From NCBI GenBank assembly GCA_024509875.1, contig JAMPIV010021215.1, positions 372,001 through 436,000 on the forward strand: a stretch of DNA of 64,000 bases. The letters run 5' to 3'. The translations under genes and the position numbers were made by a program. Positions within the stretch are counted from its first letter, which is position 1. Each line of letters begins with the position of its first letter. Shown here in pieces: positions 47,263 to 62,334 of the stretch. Under the pieces are notes generated by a model that saw only the letters and a list, made by a program, of their open reading frames with translations, searched no databases and had not been told where the DNA came from. This DNA is from Oreohelix idahoensis. Lineage: Eukaryota; Mollusca; Gastropoda; Stylommatophora; Oreohelicidae.

Positions 47263-50200
47263 GAGGGAAAGATGAAAGAAATGATGTACATTCTAATTAT
47301 AATATTTACATTTTCAAACCAGTGTAAATGTATATGTAAACATCTTCACTTTAAAATTAATGAAAGTTTCAAGCTTTTCAACCAGTTTAGATGTAAATGA
47401 AAACATATTCAATCTATATTGTGAACACTTTTCAATCAGTGTGGATGTAAATGTAAACATAATCTATCTACACTATTAACATTTTCATTTGAATGTAAAG
47501 TAAATAAAACGCTATTCAATTTAAATGTAAAGAAAGTTTTCTCTCGAGGGATTAAGCTTAATTCTCATCGAGGGTACATTCTGAGGTAGATGGGATGGTG
47601 GAATAGGAAGATACGGACACATAAGTATGTGTCTGGAAACGTAATACTCAGAGGGTAGTCGTTTCTCTAAAACGCATCGCTAGTGAAACAAAACCCCTTA
47701 AGTTAATTATGACGTCAGGGTAAAAAAATATGTGACGTCTGCACTTCTGCATGATCAGAAGTAACGGTCATTATTCGCTCTTTTGGGTGGTGTTCGTCAA
47801 TGTGGATGGACGTGTGTGTCTGTGAGCTCCTACTTATGTGTTGGATGTCCGATAATCTTCATGCTTCTTTGAGAATGATTGATACTCTGCACGCCATTGC
47901 GTCGAGTGTGTATTGAGGATAAGTACGGTGAACATTTTACTTACTTGTGACGATCTCGTCGAATTATATTATTACAGACATTCGGACTCACAAAAGACAG
48001 ATTGCATATTTCTCATGTGTCATAATGGCCAAGCATGTACGGCCTATGACTTATCATGTGCTTGAATTTTACATGATGTGGAGGAATGTCTCAAGTGTTC
48101 AATAAATTGTGGAAACTTTACCAGTGAGTAAGTTGTACTCATTCGTTGACTTCTAACTGTTTTGCGTTCTGTTGGACATTTTATATCTACTGAATTTGAA
48201 CCCACATGTAATGAAAACTAACCGTAACACCATGTCGCATAAAGATTTATGATCAAAAAATTTTCTATATTCTTTTCTTTTCTACCCGTGTCCTCTACTT
48301 TATTATCGCTCTTTTATCCTTTTCCTGTTTTTCGCATTCGTTCGTTTGCGACTAAATATATTTTCCCATTCTAACTTTCGCCTGTTTCTTTTCTCATTTT
48401 GAGACGCATTTTATTGCATAATCTGTCAGTCCCTGGCTGAACGTAATACTGTGAGAATTCGTCTAGTCAGACAAAGAGAGCAGACATTTGTCTACATTTT
48501 CAAGCTGACACGAGAGTTTTCTTCGGCTTAGTTCTCGGCGTGAGGTGTGAACGGCGCCCTCATGCATAGCTCAGAAATTAGACATGGCGTGAGGTGTGAA
48601 GACGCGTTTTGGCAGTTATGGCCAGCGTCTAGAGTAAATGTGAAGTGTTAAGAGAGAGGGAGAGACGGGGGTTTTTGAAAATAGCGCGCATCCTTTGTCT
48701 GTTTAAGATATCTTACCCGGAGTTTAAACTTGATTTCATTCATACTCCTAGTTGCAGTAGACGTGATCGCTTCGTTCTAGATACTTATATTTATAAGTGA
48801 AACTCTTAGTTTCGTTGTGATCGCCTGTAGTTCTGTCTGGAGGTAAATATTATATATATATATCTAGTAGTGTTGAGTGATTCAGTGATAATCGCTTATT
48901 TCATTTCACTAGCTAGATTTCTGTGCAGAAGAAATTAAATTTATAAGTCTGTTATATTCTCTAGATGACGTGTTTCAGTGGATAGCAAAATAAATTATAA
49001 TTTCTAGCTTAAACTCATGCAGCTTTATATAAAATTTATTAAATTGCTAGTAATCAGTCGAGAATATTTTAAACGAACTTATAACTGCGCTGATTCATCA
49101 TTGAGTATTGACGAAATACGTATGTATTTCTAATTCATGATGATTGATTTTATTAATATTATTTCACGGGAATTTAAACGATAAGACCAGCTCTACGCTT
49201 GCAGTTTATAATATAAGTTATAACCGAGGAATAGTAAGTATAAGTATTTTATATGTTGTTTTCTCTTTATTCAGTGAAACTGGGGTGGCCCAACTTTACC
49301 AGCGTTTAAGTACGGAGAAATATCTGTGAAGAACAATAACATTTTTTTCTTAATTAAACTTGGGTGTATAAAGTAAAACCTGTCTGGCATTGCGTTGGCA
49401 TCCAGAACGACAGAGTACCCATTACAGAACTTTAAGATTTAATGAAGTAACGGGCCTATCGAGCCAGACGTAATTCTTCCTGAGAAAAACCTCAAGTACA
49501 TTTCAGCCCGTGTGGCAAGTAAAATATTACAATCAATAACCTTACCGACATTGTTGACACATTGTGGTGTGACCAGGAATTTTACCTTTGATCGAAGTTA
49601 CAAACCTGACATTTTTTCCTAAGTAGTGGAAACCTCGTGATTTTGACACTGTGAGCCCGCTTAAAACTAATTCTTACCTCGTGATTCAAGTGACACTAAC
49701 CTTAGTCTGAAAAATATTCGCATGAAGAGGACGCTCCCCGGACACATTGGGTGAACCCAAAATCTGCAGAGCTGGGATCCGCTTCAATAAAGGAAAGACC
49801 GACTAAAGCGTGTGGGTGTCCTAAAGTTTGCTCCAGACGGCGAACAACAGCACGATTGTAGGTAAGAATGTATAACAGGGCCCTGATGAATGAACAGAGA
49901 GAAAGCAGGAACGAGTGACTCTTTTATGGTATACCAAATTTCACCCACTTTGTATTTCTTTATGCAAGTTTTTTGTTGCTAACAATATTTCCCTTAGGAT
50001 AGATTAGAGTAACAAAGTCTGTTCATACCTTTAAAGGGAAATCATTAGACTACAGCAGATGTATCCGTGACTCTTTGGGGCTATTACTTTTCTTCTAACA
50101 GGACTGTGGGCTATACATCAAGGGAAAGGATCATACTAATGGGTCTATCATTCTTGTAGCAATTCATTGACTTTATGACTATTTGTATATGTTTGATGTA

Positions 50201-50731
50201 CTTTTATGTGTGGTGATGGAATTTTATTATGATAATTAAAATTCACATAAACTTATTCCAGTGTGTCGGTCAGTTCGTTCCCAATTATCTATATTTCCAT
50301 TGTCATAGTTTCACGTCTGTGTGTCTAATGTAGTCACTTATGTCTGGGTGTATGTGAGGTATATATAAATTAATATATATTATACTAGACGGTCTGACAA
50401 ATCTTAATCTGTTGTAGATGATAGGCTGACTGAAAGAAAGCATCTCGAGGGTCAGAGGCCGGCTCTAATATATTTCCTTCATCTCACTCGTGAAATTTAT
50501 TTCTACCTATATCTCACGGAGATATCACCTGTTTCTATTGCTATTCAGAAGGGACCAAACTTAAGTCTTAATTCACCTATCACAAATCTACGACACACCA
50601 CCACACGATGAGGAGTATTTTCTGTTAAAGAATATCCAATTTTTTAAACTGTTAAAACGTAGTTGATTATTAAATTTGTTTTTTGTAAATATACCAATTT
50701 TACGTCGATTTAATCATTTTGAACGTACTGT
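47263..50731. other. No recognisable gene
   Basis: About 3.5 kb of AT-rich sequence. A short motif GGCGTGAGGTGTGAA occurs twice near 48537 and 48583. No convincing coding region; it may be old LTR or intronic DNA. Confidence 0.45.
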
Positions 50732-50740
50732 ATGTTTTTC

Positions 50741-52572
50741 TCCACTCCAGAATATAAAACAATAGACAATGACATACGTACTATGTATAAAGTAGCAAAA
50801 GAACGGTGGATAGAAACAAAATGTAAGGAAATAGAAGACTTGGAAGCAAAGCACATGACAAGAGATATGCATGAAGAAATAAAGAAATTATCAAATCGGT
50901 CGCGGTTTGCACAAGGAGGAAGCTGTATCAAGAACAAAAATGGTGTAATATTACTTGATGAGAAAGACATATCAAACAGATGGGCAGAATACGTAAAAGA
51001 ACTATTCGAGGACAACAGAGGTAAAAAAACCATCACCAGATTCTAATGAAGGCCCAAACATTCTCAGATCAGAAGTAGAGAATGCCATTCATATGATACA
51101 AAAAGGAAAATCAGCAGGCATGGATAACATAAAAATTGAAATGATAGAAGCTCTGGAGAGCTTTGGTATAGATACAATCACAGAAATATGCAACGATATA
51201 TACAATACAGGATATATACCACACGACATGAAGACATCAGTTTTCATAACATTGCCCAAAAAAACCAAATGCAACAGAATGTTCAGACTTCAGAACAATC
51301 AGCCTGATGAGTCATGCAATTAAGATACTGCTCAAAATCATACAGGAAAGAATAAAAAGTAAAGTAGACAGCGAAATCCAAGAAGAACAGTTTGGTTTTA
51401 GACGGAACAGTGGAACAAGAGAGGCAATATTTTGCCTTAAAATATTAGCAGAAAAATATACAGAGGTCCAAAAAAGTATGTATATGTGCTTCAGTGACTA
51501 TAAGAAGGCTTTTGACAGAGTCCATCATGAGAAAATAATTGAATGCCTCGAGGACATAGGTATTGATGGAAAGGATATAAGAATACTCAGTAACCTTTAT
51601 TGGGAGCAAACTGCCACAGTAAGATCGGGAAGGAATTATTCACCATACATAGACATAAAAAGAGGTGTCAGACAAGGTTGTGTGCCGTCCCCCTGCCTAT
51701 TTAATTTATACACCGAAAAAATTTTCAAACAGATACAGGAAATACCAGGACTGAACATCAGTGGAAGGTCAATAAACAACCTTAGATATGCAGATGATAC
51801 CGTGTTGTTAGCTGAAAGCGAACAGGAGTTCCAAGAACTAGTGAAGCAAGTGAACAGTATAAGTCATGAATATGGACTCGACATTAATATTGAGAAAACA
51901 AAAACTATGATAATTAGCAAAACAGACGATAAACCCACATTAAAGATAAGCGTAAATGGGAAAATCCTGGAACAAGTCAAGAGCTACGTATATCTTGGTC
52001 ATATAATAACAGAAGATGGCAGATGTGAAACAGAAATCAAGAAGAGAATAGGAATGGCCAAAGCTACATTCAACAACATGAAACATATACTGACATCCAA
52101 ACAGTTATCTCACAAATTAAAACTGAGAATCATAAAGTGTTATATATATTCTGCATTTCTGTATGGTGCAGAAACATGGACGATGAATAAGCATTTGGAA
52201 GAAAGAATTAAGGCTCTTGAAATGTGGATATATAGAAGAATGGGGCGTATCTCATGGAAAGAGATGAAAACAAATAAGGAGGTCCTAGAAAATCTAGGTA
52301 TGAAAAGAGAACTAATGAGGGAGGTCAAAGTTCGGCAGCTAAAATACTTTGGCCACATAAAAAGGCATAACACCTTTCAGAAGACCATAGCAGAAGGGAG
52401 AGTTGAAGGCAAACGTGCAAGGGGAAGACAGCGCTATAAGTGGGAAGATAACATCAAAAGATGGACAGGAAAGAGTCTATCAGAGTGCACCACCAAGACA
52501 AGAGACAGAAGACGTTGGAGATCCATTACAGCCAACCTTCGTTGTGGAGATGGCAACTGATGATGATGTTTG
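50741..52572 (+). pseudogene. RTE/BovB-like LINE reverse transcriptase, 5'-truncated
   Basis: The linker between endonuclease and RT begins near 50741 (YKTIDNDIRTMYKVAKERWI, then RWAEYVKELFEDNRG). RT blocks follow with frame changes near 51035 and 51315: KGKSAGMDNI, SHAIKILLKIIQERI, EEQFGFRRNSGTREAIF, FSDYKKAFDRVHH, RGVRQGCVPSPCLFNLY, the catalytic LRYADDTVLLAE, EKTKTMIIS, YVYLGHIIT. The post-RT segment includes VRQLKYFGHIKRH and RARGRQRYKWEDNI, stopping at 52560. The stop merges into TGATGATGATG, the short 3' repeat typical of RTE elements. The endonuclease is absent. The 417-residue RT frame is intact, so this copy is not very old. Confidence 0.85.
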
Positions 52573-52863
52573 TCTCAGTCAATTTACTAAATACACTCAA
52601 AACAGAGCTATACCATAATAAGAAGAATTCCACTGAGTAAATCAGGGTGGGGGCTTGAACGAGCTGAAATTAATAATTGCTTAATTTTTCATAAAAGGCG
52701 GCGGATCAGATATAAGTTAACAATTGCTCTGCCCAACGCAGCATTGTTCTTGACTTCTGAAATATCTTATGAACACTCCCTTGAGATAGAAGCATCATCT
52801 TGTGCGAAGAGTAATCTTGTGCGAAGGTAGACACCTTTGAAGACCAATATTAGATACTCTTGA
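52573..52863. other. Unassigned spacer
   Basis: Short region between LINE and microsatellite with no recognised feature. Confidence 0.4.
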
Positions 52864-52926
<63 letters not shown>

Positions 52927-52945
52927 GATATATATATATATATAT
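52864..52945. repeat. (AT)n microsatellite
   Basis: About 80 bp of AT repeats at the 3' end of the minus-strand SINE. Confidence 0.95.
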
Positions 52946-52946
52946 A

Positions 52947-53218
52947 AAGTTAAAGGATCCCGTTACACGCCCATTGAGGCATATTGGAAATATGGTTTTA
53001 GGCCCATATTTTCTTGACCATCGGCACACTAGGGGTGATGTGGTCAGCATCACGCCGGCCACTTTAACCTTCCCAGAGTTGTTCTGGCACCCAATTTTTG
53101 AGGATGGGTCGACCCAGGAGCCGTTTGCGGTCTAAAAAAATCCCACCTCAACTGGGGATCGAACCATGGACCACCGAGCAAGGAATCCAGTGCACTAACC
53201 ACTGCGCTAAGACAGCTT
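52947..53218 (-). mobile_element. tRNA-derived SINE, minus strand
   Basis: On the minus strand the head has a consensus A box TAGCGCAGTGG (53209-53199) and a consensus B box GGTTCGATCCC (53165-53155), spaced as in tRNA genes. The body is not tRNA-like and the 3' end runs into TTTAACTTTATATATATA. Its body differs from the SINE at 42.6 kb, so it is another family. It is not a tRNA gene: the sequence after the B box does not close an acceptor stem. Confidence 0.8.
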
Positions 53219-53230
53219 CTCTCTCTCTCT

Positions 53231-53232
<2 letters not shown>

Positions 53233-53318
<86 letters not shown>
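53233..53318. repeat. (AT)n microsatellite
   Basis: About 86 bp of AT repeats, preceded by a short (CT)n run at 53216-53232. Confidence 0.95.
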
Positions 53319-53320
<2 letters not shown>

Positions 53321-53509
53321 TTCTTCCGTCCTTAGCCACCGACCGTCAAAGCAGTCAGTGGCCATTACGCCTAGTGGCGTCTTAGATAGGTTTTCTTTGC
53401 CATTGTTTCCCATCACGCCTATTGGCGTCTTTAGGGCAACGGCAAATCAATCCATTTGCTGTTGTTTCCGTAATCGAAGTGACTGGCAAACAGGAGATCA
53501 GCCCGTGGG

Positions 53510-53512
<3 letters not shown>
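53319..53512. other. Unassigned segment between two AT tracts
   Basis: Less AT-rich than its surroundings, with two similar motifs ACGCCTAGTGGCGTCTTAG and ACGCCTATTGGCGTCTTTAG, each near-palindromic. Possibly a repeat fragment. Confidence 0.4.

Positions 53513-53582
<70 letters not shown>
53513..53582. repeat. (AT)n microsatellite
   Basis: About 70 bp of AT repeats, followed by a short GT run. Confidence 0.95.
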
Positions 53583-53588
<6 letters not shown>

Positions 53589-55033
53589 GTGTGTGTACAC
53601 AAGATGAAAAGTTTAACACGGTGTATTTAATTTTTTAAATATAATTAGAACATTAAACACCAGAAGTTTGGATTGTGACTTGCAATCGAGAATGTGAGTT
53701 TGTTTAAAGCGTACAAGACAGTAAGGAAGGCAAATGTTAATAGTGAATTTGTGACATCCTGTATGTAAACGTATGACATACAGTTCACGTCTGAAAACAG
53801 TAGGATATGAACAACTCTATTCCGTTAACAACCCGTTACGACGACGTTGTTAGGAAGTGTTAAATGCAGGCTCTCTAAACGGTTGACAGCATACCCAGCC
53901 ATTTCCACTCTGTGAAGCTTCTGAAATGCTATTTTAAAAAAAAAAAACATATACTGTAACGCTCGAAACTAAATTTCATCCCCTCCTTGACTGTGAGCCA
54001 AATACTCCTCCTATCTCTATGATAGGCCCTGGTGTTGAGTACGTGCGATAACTTGCCGGTATAGTTTAATCGTTATTGGATTCACAGGCTGAATGCTGAT
54101 AGGAGTTGCGAGGATGCAAATATTACAACGCAGAGAATATAAGATAATAAGCACATAAACGTAGTACAAACACACAAGAATATACAAATTGTACACAATG
54201 AACTTAGATGTAGCAAGCTCGTTTTCTAGCGTAATGTGTATAATGCCTTCATTCAAATATAACGGAAATACTTCCTCATAATTTTGTTATATTTTGCTTC
54301 CTTTTTCATACTGGCAGCACTAAAAGGCAAGTACCGTAAAGTTCTTAATAAGCCTAGGCTACATGATGTTTGCAAGATTCAGCTAAGCTTAGTCATAACT
54401 GGGCTGAATTTTCTCTTCGCGATACTCTACAAATACCAAGTACAATCACAACTATGCGTATATCTTCTCTAGTAGGTGTGAAATTCTTTGACACGATGTC
54501 GTATCTCTTGAGCACTTGAATACTGAAGTAACACCACAAACCAAACACAATACAATCTCTTTAGCGTCCGTGCATTAACTGGATACTAATGCGTAAATGC
54601 ATCCTAAAACCCGCGGAGGGGTGAGGTTGGAGCGCGTAGCGCAAACTCGATTGCCAAGTCTGGCATTAGCCTAGTTCCATCAGTATCCGCAATACATATA
54701 CGCACCAGGCAGTAGGCAGTCGAGAAGAGTGAGTGAAATGGGAAGACGAGTTGCACAGAAAGCGTGGGGTGAACTACAACTATTACTAGAAATGAGATTG
54801 AGGCAAGATAACTGCCAACGCATGAATGTAGCTTCCGATACTCAGCAACCCTTCTTCCTGTGCCCTAATGGCTCAAATAGACCAGGAGTAAAAAATAAAA
54901 AATGAAAACAGAATGTGTTATTGAAAAAGGACTACTGCAGTGTGCTCAAGGCGAAAAAAAAAGAAATTGCGCCAACACATTAAATCTGCCTAAATTGTAG
55001 TAAAATTTATTCTCCAGATATTTTGCAGAGAAT
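53583..55033. other. No recognisable gene
   Basis: AT-rich sequence with no convincing coding or repeat signal. Confidence 0.45.
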
Positions 55034-55037
55034 GAGA

Positions 55038-55098
<61 letters not shown>
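55034..55098. repeat. (GA)n microsatellite
   Basis: Interrupted GA repeats. Confidence 0.95.
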
Positions 55099-55149
55099 TC
55101 AGAGAAAGAAGGAAGATTTTTTGGACAAGCTAATTTTTTAAAATAGGAT

Positions 55150-55332
<183 letters not shown>

Positions 55333-55479
55333 ATCTTGCGATCTGTTGTCGTATTAATTCAAGGACAAGCCGAAAAAAAACTTCCAGCCATAGCCGAAAA
55401 AAAACTTCTAGCCATAACAAGTTCTTACAGCGCTGACGAGACTATAGTGCCTGTGATCAATATTTTATAGCACGTTTTG

Positions 55480-55745
55480 TTTGTCCTGAGTGGTACCCGG
55501 GGGTCTCCGTGGAGACAAAGAATAATGTTCAGTCCTTCAGACATGTCGTAAGAGACGATTAACATGAGGTCGTGCATGGAGTTGGCAATAAAACCGTTCA
55601 AAACAAATTGTTACACAGTCCACCACCGTGCAAGAGCGCATGGATGCTTTAATGCAGGCTTCCTCCAAGGGAACCATCTGCAGGTGATCCCATACTTCAT
55701 ATGGAGCGAAAAGTGAAATGATGCTGATAAGTTAAGTAGCAAGAT
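55480..55745 (+). repeat. Dispersed SINE-like repeat, copy g
   Basis: GGTACCCGGGGGTCTCCGTG, AGACATGTCGTAAGAGACGA, TTAACATGAGGTCGTGCATG, then ACAAATTGTTACACAG, CCACCACCGTGCAAGAGC and CATACTTCATATGGAGCGAA. Alignable with copy e over most of its length. Confidence 0.6.
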
Positions 55746-55800
55746 GTCATTTGTTGTTGTTGTCCGAAATAGGAAGGTCGATTGATTTATACATATTCTT

Positions 55801-55977
55801 AACACTGCTGAACAATTGATATATAGTCTCAACACTGCTGAACAATTGACATATAGTCTCAACACTGCTGAACAATTGACATATAGTCTCAATACTGCTG
55901 AACAATCGATATATAGTCTCAACACTGCTGAACAATTGACATATAGTCTCAACACTGCTGAACAATTGACATATAGT
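55801..55977. repeat. Short 30-bp minisatellite array, 6 copies
   Basis: Six tandem 30-bp units containing AACACTGCTGAACAATTGAC and ATATAGTCTC. This is the same family as the large array at 59.6 kb, but a separate locus and a distinct variant (AACAATTGAC). Confidence 0.95.
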
Positions 55978-58179
<2,202 letters not shown>

Positions 58180-58197
58180 GGCCAAGCTGGGCGCCCA
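58180..58197 (-). other. Primer-binding-site-like sequence
   Basis: On the minus strand, one base after the LTR end CCACA, the sequence reads TGGGCGCCCAGCTTGGCC. It starts with TGG, has a GGCGCC core, and sits at the same one-base spacing as in copy A. Confidence 0.55.
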
Positions 58198-58198
58198 A

Positions 58199-58540
58199 TG
58201 TGGTGACATGGCTGAGCAACAAAGATAACCACAGTCCAAAGAAATTGTATAATGCCCAGATGTCTGATTTGGATTACCAGATGTGTTTTCACCAGATTTA
58301 TCATGATGCAATGTGGAATCCAACGATAATGTCAGGTATGGGGACTCAATCAAAAGACTTTATTTCCCCCGATGAAAGAACAAATGCGGTTCTTTAGATA
58401 CCGGTCACGAGAAATCACAACGATGAAATATCAAATGTGGGATAGCAAATGTGGGATGAAAGAGCAAATGTGGGAGAAAATACAATACGAGAGATGTAGG
58501 AAAAGATAGAGCAATAAGGCCTTTGCGCTCGTTTATCACA
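58199..58540 (-). repeat. LTR of gypsy copy D
   Basis: A 342-bp LTR on the minus strand, TGTGATAAACGAGCGC to ATGTCACCACA, with TG/CA ends and short inverted termini. It is bordered by a polypurine tract upstream and a primer-binding-site-like sequence downstream, so it serves both as a 3' LTR and as a potential 5' LTR. Confidence 0.7.
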
Positions 58541-58542
58541 AT

Positions 58543-58554
58543 AGCCCCCTCCTC
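58543..58554 (-). other. Polypurine tract of gypsy copy D
   Basis: On the minus strand GAGGAGGGGGCT, two bases before the LTR start. This is where plus-strand DNA synthesis is primed in LTR elements. Confidence 0.6.
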
Positions 58555-58699
58555 AAGTATGATGTCAATCATACTCAGGAGAGCTTAGCCTTCTTGCTCG
58601 GGATTCATTACTTCTTTTTCTCATCTTCGTTTTTCTCTCTGGTTTCCGCCCTTTCCTCTACTTGTCTGTGTTCTCCGTCCTGCCTCATAGGATGACGGC

Positions 58700-59530
58700 T
58701 TAAAAAAAATCCGCTCCTACATTATGTTTTCCTTGGATATAGTCCACTTGGAACGTGTAAGGTTGTAGAACAAGCGACCACCTCATGAGTCTAGCATTCA
58801 AATTCTTTGAATTGGCGAGGAAGGTCAGAGGTTGGTGATCACTCTGGATCGTAAATTTCCTTCCGTACAGGTATGCTTGAAATTTTTGTATTCCCCAGAC
58901 GAGGGACAAACATTCCTTTTCGATTGTGGAATGTTTTGTACTGCTCGGTTTAACTTCCGACTCGCGTATGCGACCGGAAATAGATTTGGTGGCTTCTGTC
59001 GTCCGGCTGTAGTAATGTAGCCCCGATTCCAATGTTACTGGCATCTGTGCGCAAGATGAATTTTTGAGTTAAATCCGGGAGCCGTAACATTGGTTTTGTG
59101 GTGAGTTTCTCTTTTAAGAGTGCATATGCGTGTTCACATTCTGCTGACCATGTCACTTTATCTGGGTTTCCTTTCTTTGTTAGCGATGTAAGCGGTGCAC
59201 AGAGTCTATTAAAATCCTTTATATACCTCTGGTAGAATCCACAGAGGGATACAAATGACCGGACATCCATTTTTGTGAACGGTCTCGGTGCATTTCTCAG
59301 CTTATCAACGTTTTGAGTCTTGGGGAACATGGTTCCATGGGTGATAGTATGTCCTAGGAACTCTAGCTGTTCACAGCCAACTTGACATTCGGTTGGGCGG
59401 GTGGTTAGTCCCGCTTCTCTGAATCTGTTAAACAGTAAGGATAGTGCTGATAAATGTTCTTCAAACGATTCAGTAGCTACTAGGATATCATCCATAAAAT
59501 TGCTGATGGCGGGATGATTCAGAACACTGC
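58700..59530 (-). pseudogene. Gypsy copy D: reverse transcriptase-RNase H
   Basis: Starts in the RT palm at the catalytic FMDDILVATESFEEHL (near 59495), then FLGHTITHG, RSFVSLCGFYQRYIKDF, and the RNase H with RTDASNIGIGATLLQ. After a frame change near 58990 it continues with KECLSLVWGIQKFQAYLYG, SDHQPLTFLANS and GKHNVGADF, stopping near 58700. The N-terminal half of RT is missing; the sequence is replaced at about 59570 by the 30-bp satellite. After the RNase H only about 150 bp remain before polypurine tract and LTR, and no integrase lies there. The nearest relative in the window is copy B. It is dead because of truncation and frameshift. Confidence 0.85.
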
Positions 59531-59606
59531 TGAAAACCAATAACTGATATATCCTTGTGAAGAACACTAGGAGCGTTGAAAATTGATATCACATTAAACT
59601 CGAAAT

Positions 59607-62327
59607 TGATATATAGTCTCAACACTGCCGAACAACTGATATATAGTCTCAACACTGCTGAAAAATTGATATATAGTCTCAACACCGCCGAACAATTACT
59701 ATATAGTCTCAACACTGCTGAAAAATTGATATATAGTCTCAACACTGCCGAACAACTGATATATAGTCTCAACACTGCTGAAAAATTGATATATAGTCTC
59801 AACACTGCCGAACAACTGATATATAGTCTCAACACTGCTGAAAAATTGATATATAGTCTCAACACTGCCGAACAACTGATATATAGTCTCAACACTGCTG
59901 AAAAATTGATATATAGTCTCAACACTGCCGAACAACTGATATATAGTCTCAACACTGCTGAAAAATTGATATATAGTCTCAACACTGCTGAAAAATTGAT
60001 ATATAGTCTCAACACTGCCGAACAACTGATATATAGTCTCAACACTGCTGAAAAATTGATATATAGTCTCAACACTGCCGAACAACTGATATATAGTCTC
60101 AACACTGCTGAAAAATTGATATATAGTCTCAACACTGCCGAACAACTGATATATAGTCTCAACACTGCTGAAAAATTGATATATAGTCTCAACACTGCCG
60201 AACAACTGATATATAGTCTCAACACTGCCGAAAAAATTGATATATAGTCTCAACACTGCCGAACAACTGATATATAGTCTCAACACTGCTGAAAAATTGA
60301 TATATAGTCTCAACACTGCCGAACAACTGATATATAGTCTCAACACTGCTGAAAAAATTGATATATAGTCTCAACACTGCCGAACAACTGATATATAGTC
60401 TCAACACTGCTGAAAAATTGATATATAGTCTCAACACTGCCGAACAACTGATATATAGTCTCAACACTGCTGAAAAATTGATATATAGTCTCAACACTGC
60501 CGAACAACTGATATATAGTCTCAACACTGCTGAAAAATTGATATATAGTCTCAACACTGCCGAACAACTGATATATAGTCTCAACACTGCTGAAAAATTG
60601 ATATATAGTCTCAACACTGCCGAACAACTGATATATAGTCTCAACACTGCTGAAAAATTGATATATAGTCTCAACACTGCCGAACAACTGATATATAGTC
60701 TCAACACTGCTGAAAAATTGATATATAGTCTCAACACTGCCGAACAACTGATATATAGTCTCAACACTGCTGAAAAATTGATATATAGTCTCAACACTGC
60801 TGAAAAATTGATATATAGTCTCAACACTGCTGAAAAATTGATATATAGTCTCAACACTGCTGAAAAATTGATATATAGTCTCAACACTGCCGAACAACTG
60901 ATATATAGTCTCAACACTGCTGAAAAATTGATATATAGTCTCAACACTGCCGAACAACTGATATATAGTCTCAACACTGCTGAAAAATTGATATATAGTC
61001 TCAACACTGCCGAACAACTGATATATAGTCTCAACACTGCTGAAAAATTGATATATAGTCTCAACACTGCCGAACAACTGATATATAGTCTCAACACTGC
61101 TGAAAAATTGATATATAGTCTCAACACTGCCGAACAACTGATATATAGTCTCAACACTGCTGAAAAATTGATATATAGTCTCAACACTGCCGAACAACTG
61201 ATATATAGTCTCAACACTGCTGAAAAATTGATATATAGTCTCAACACTGCCGAACAACTGATATATATAGTCTCAACACTGCTGAAAAATTGATATATAG
61301 TCTCAACACTGCCGAACAACTGATATATAGTCTCAACACTGCTGAAAAATTGATATATAGTCTCAACACTGCCGAACAACTGATATATAGTCTCAACACT
61401 GCTGAAAAATTGATATATAGTCTCAACACTGCCGAACAACTGATATATAGTCTCAACACTGCTGAAAAATTGATATATAGTCTCAACACTGCCGAACAAC
61501 TGATATATAGTCTCAACACTGCTGAAAAATTGATATATAGTCTCAACACTGCCGAACAACTGATATATAGTCTCAACACTGCTGAAAAATTGATATATAG
61601 TCTCAACACTGCCGAACAACTGATATATAGTCTCAACACTGCTGAAAAATTGATATATAGTCTCAACACTGCTGAAAAATTGATATATAGTCTCAACACT
61701 GCTGAAAAATTGATATATAGTCTCAACACTGCTGAAAAATTGATATATAGTCTCAACACTGCCGAACAACTGATATATAGTCTCAACACTGCTGAAAAAT
61801 TGACACTGCCGAACAACTGATATATAGTCTCAACACTGCTGAAAAATTGATATATAGTCTCAACACTGCCGAACAACTGATATATAGTCTCAACACTGCT
61901 GAAAAATTGATATATAGTCTCAACACTGCCGAACAACTGATATATAGTCTCAACACTGCTGAAAAATTGATATATAGTCTCAACACTGCCGAACAACTGA
62001 TATATAGTCTCAACACTGCTGAAAAATTGATATATAGTCTCAACACTGCCGAACAACTGATATATAGTCTCAACACTGCTGAAAAATTGATATATAGTCT
62101 CAACACTGCCGAACAACTGATATATAGTCTCAACACTGCTGAAAAATTGATATATAGTCTCAACACTGCTGAAAAATTGATATATAGTCTCAACACTGCT
62201 GAAAAATTGATATATAGTCTCAACACTGCCGAACAACTGATATATAGTCTCAACACTGCTGAAAAATTGATATATAGTCTCAACACTGCCGAACAACTGA
62301 TATATAGTCTCAACACTGCTGAAAAAT
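59607..62327. repeat. 30-bp satellite, about 90 copies, with higher-order repeat
   Basis: Tandem 30-bp units sharing TGATATATAGTCTCAACACT and ending either GCCGAACAAC (type A) or GCTGAAAAAT (type B). A and B alternate to give a 60-bp pattern. Two consecutive blocks (60001-60872 and 60873-61744) have the same structure, 13 AB pairs followed by three extra B units, i.e. an 870-bp higher-order unit. A third, partial block follows, with a unit fused by deletion near 61801. Since 30 is divisible by 3, very long open frames exist on both strands; none is considered a gene. Confidence 0.95.
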
Positions 62328-62334
62328 AACATAC

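Noticed and set aside
53155..53215. A tRNA gene
   Set aside because: Consensus A and B boxes are present, but no acceptor stem closes after the B box and a 200-bp unrelated body follows; better called a SINE head.
59607..62327. Very long open frames (up to about 500 codons) on both strands encoding ten-residue repeats
   Set aside because: They follow from a 30-bp repeat being divisible by three with no stop in several frames. They exist on both strands at once and have no start context or neighbouring coding sequence.
59607..62327. CRISPR-like array of 30-bp repeats
   Set aside because: Units are directly adjacent without unique spacers, there are no cas genes, and the context is eukaryotic.
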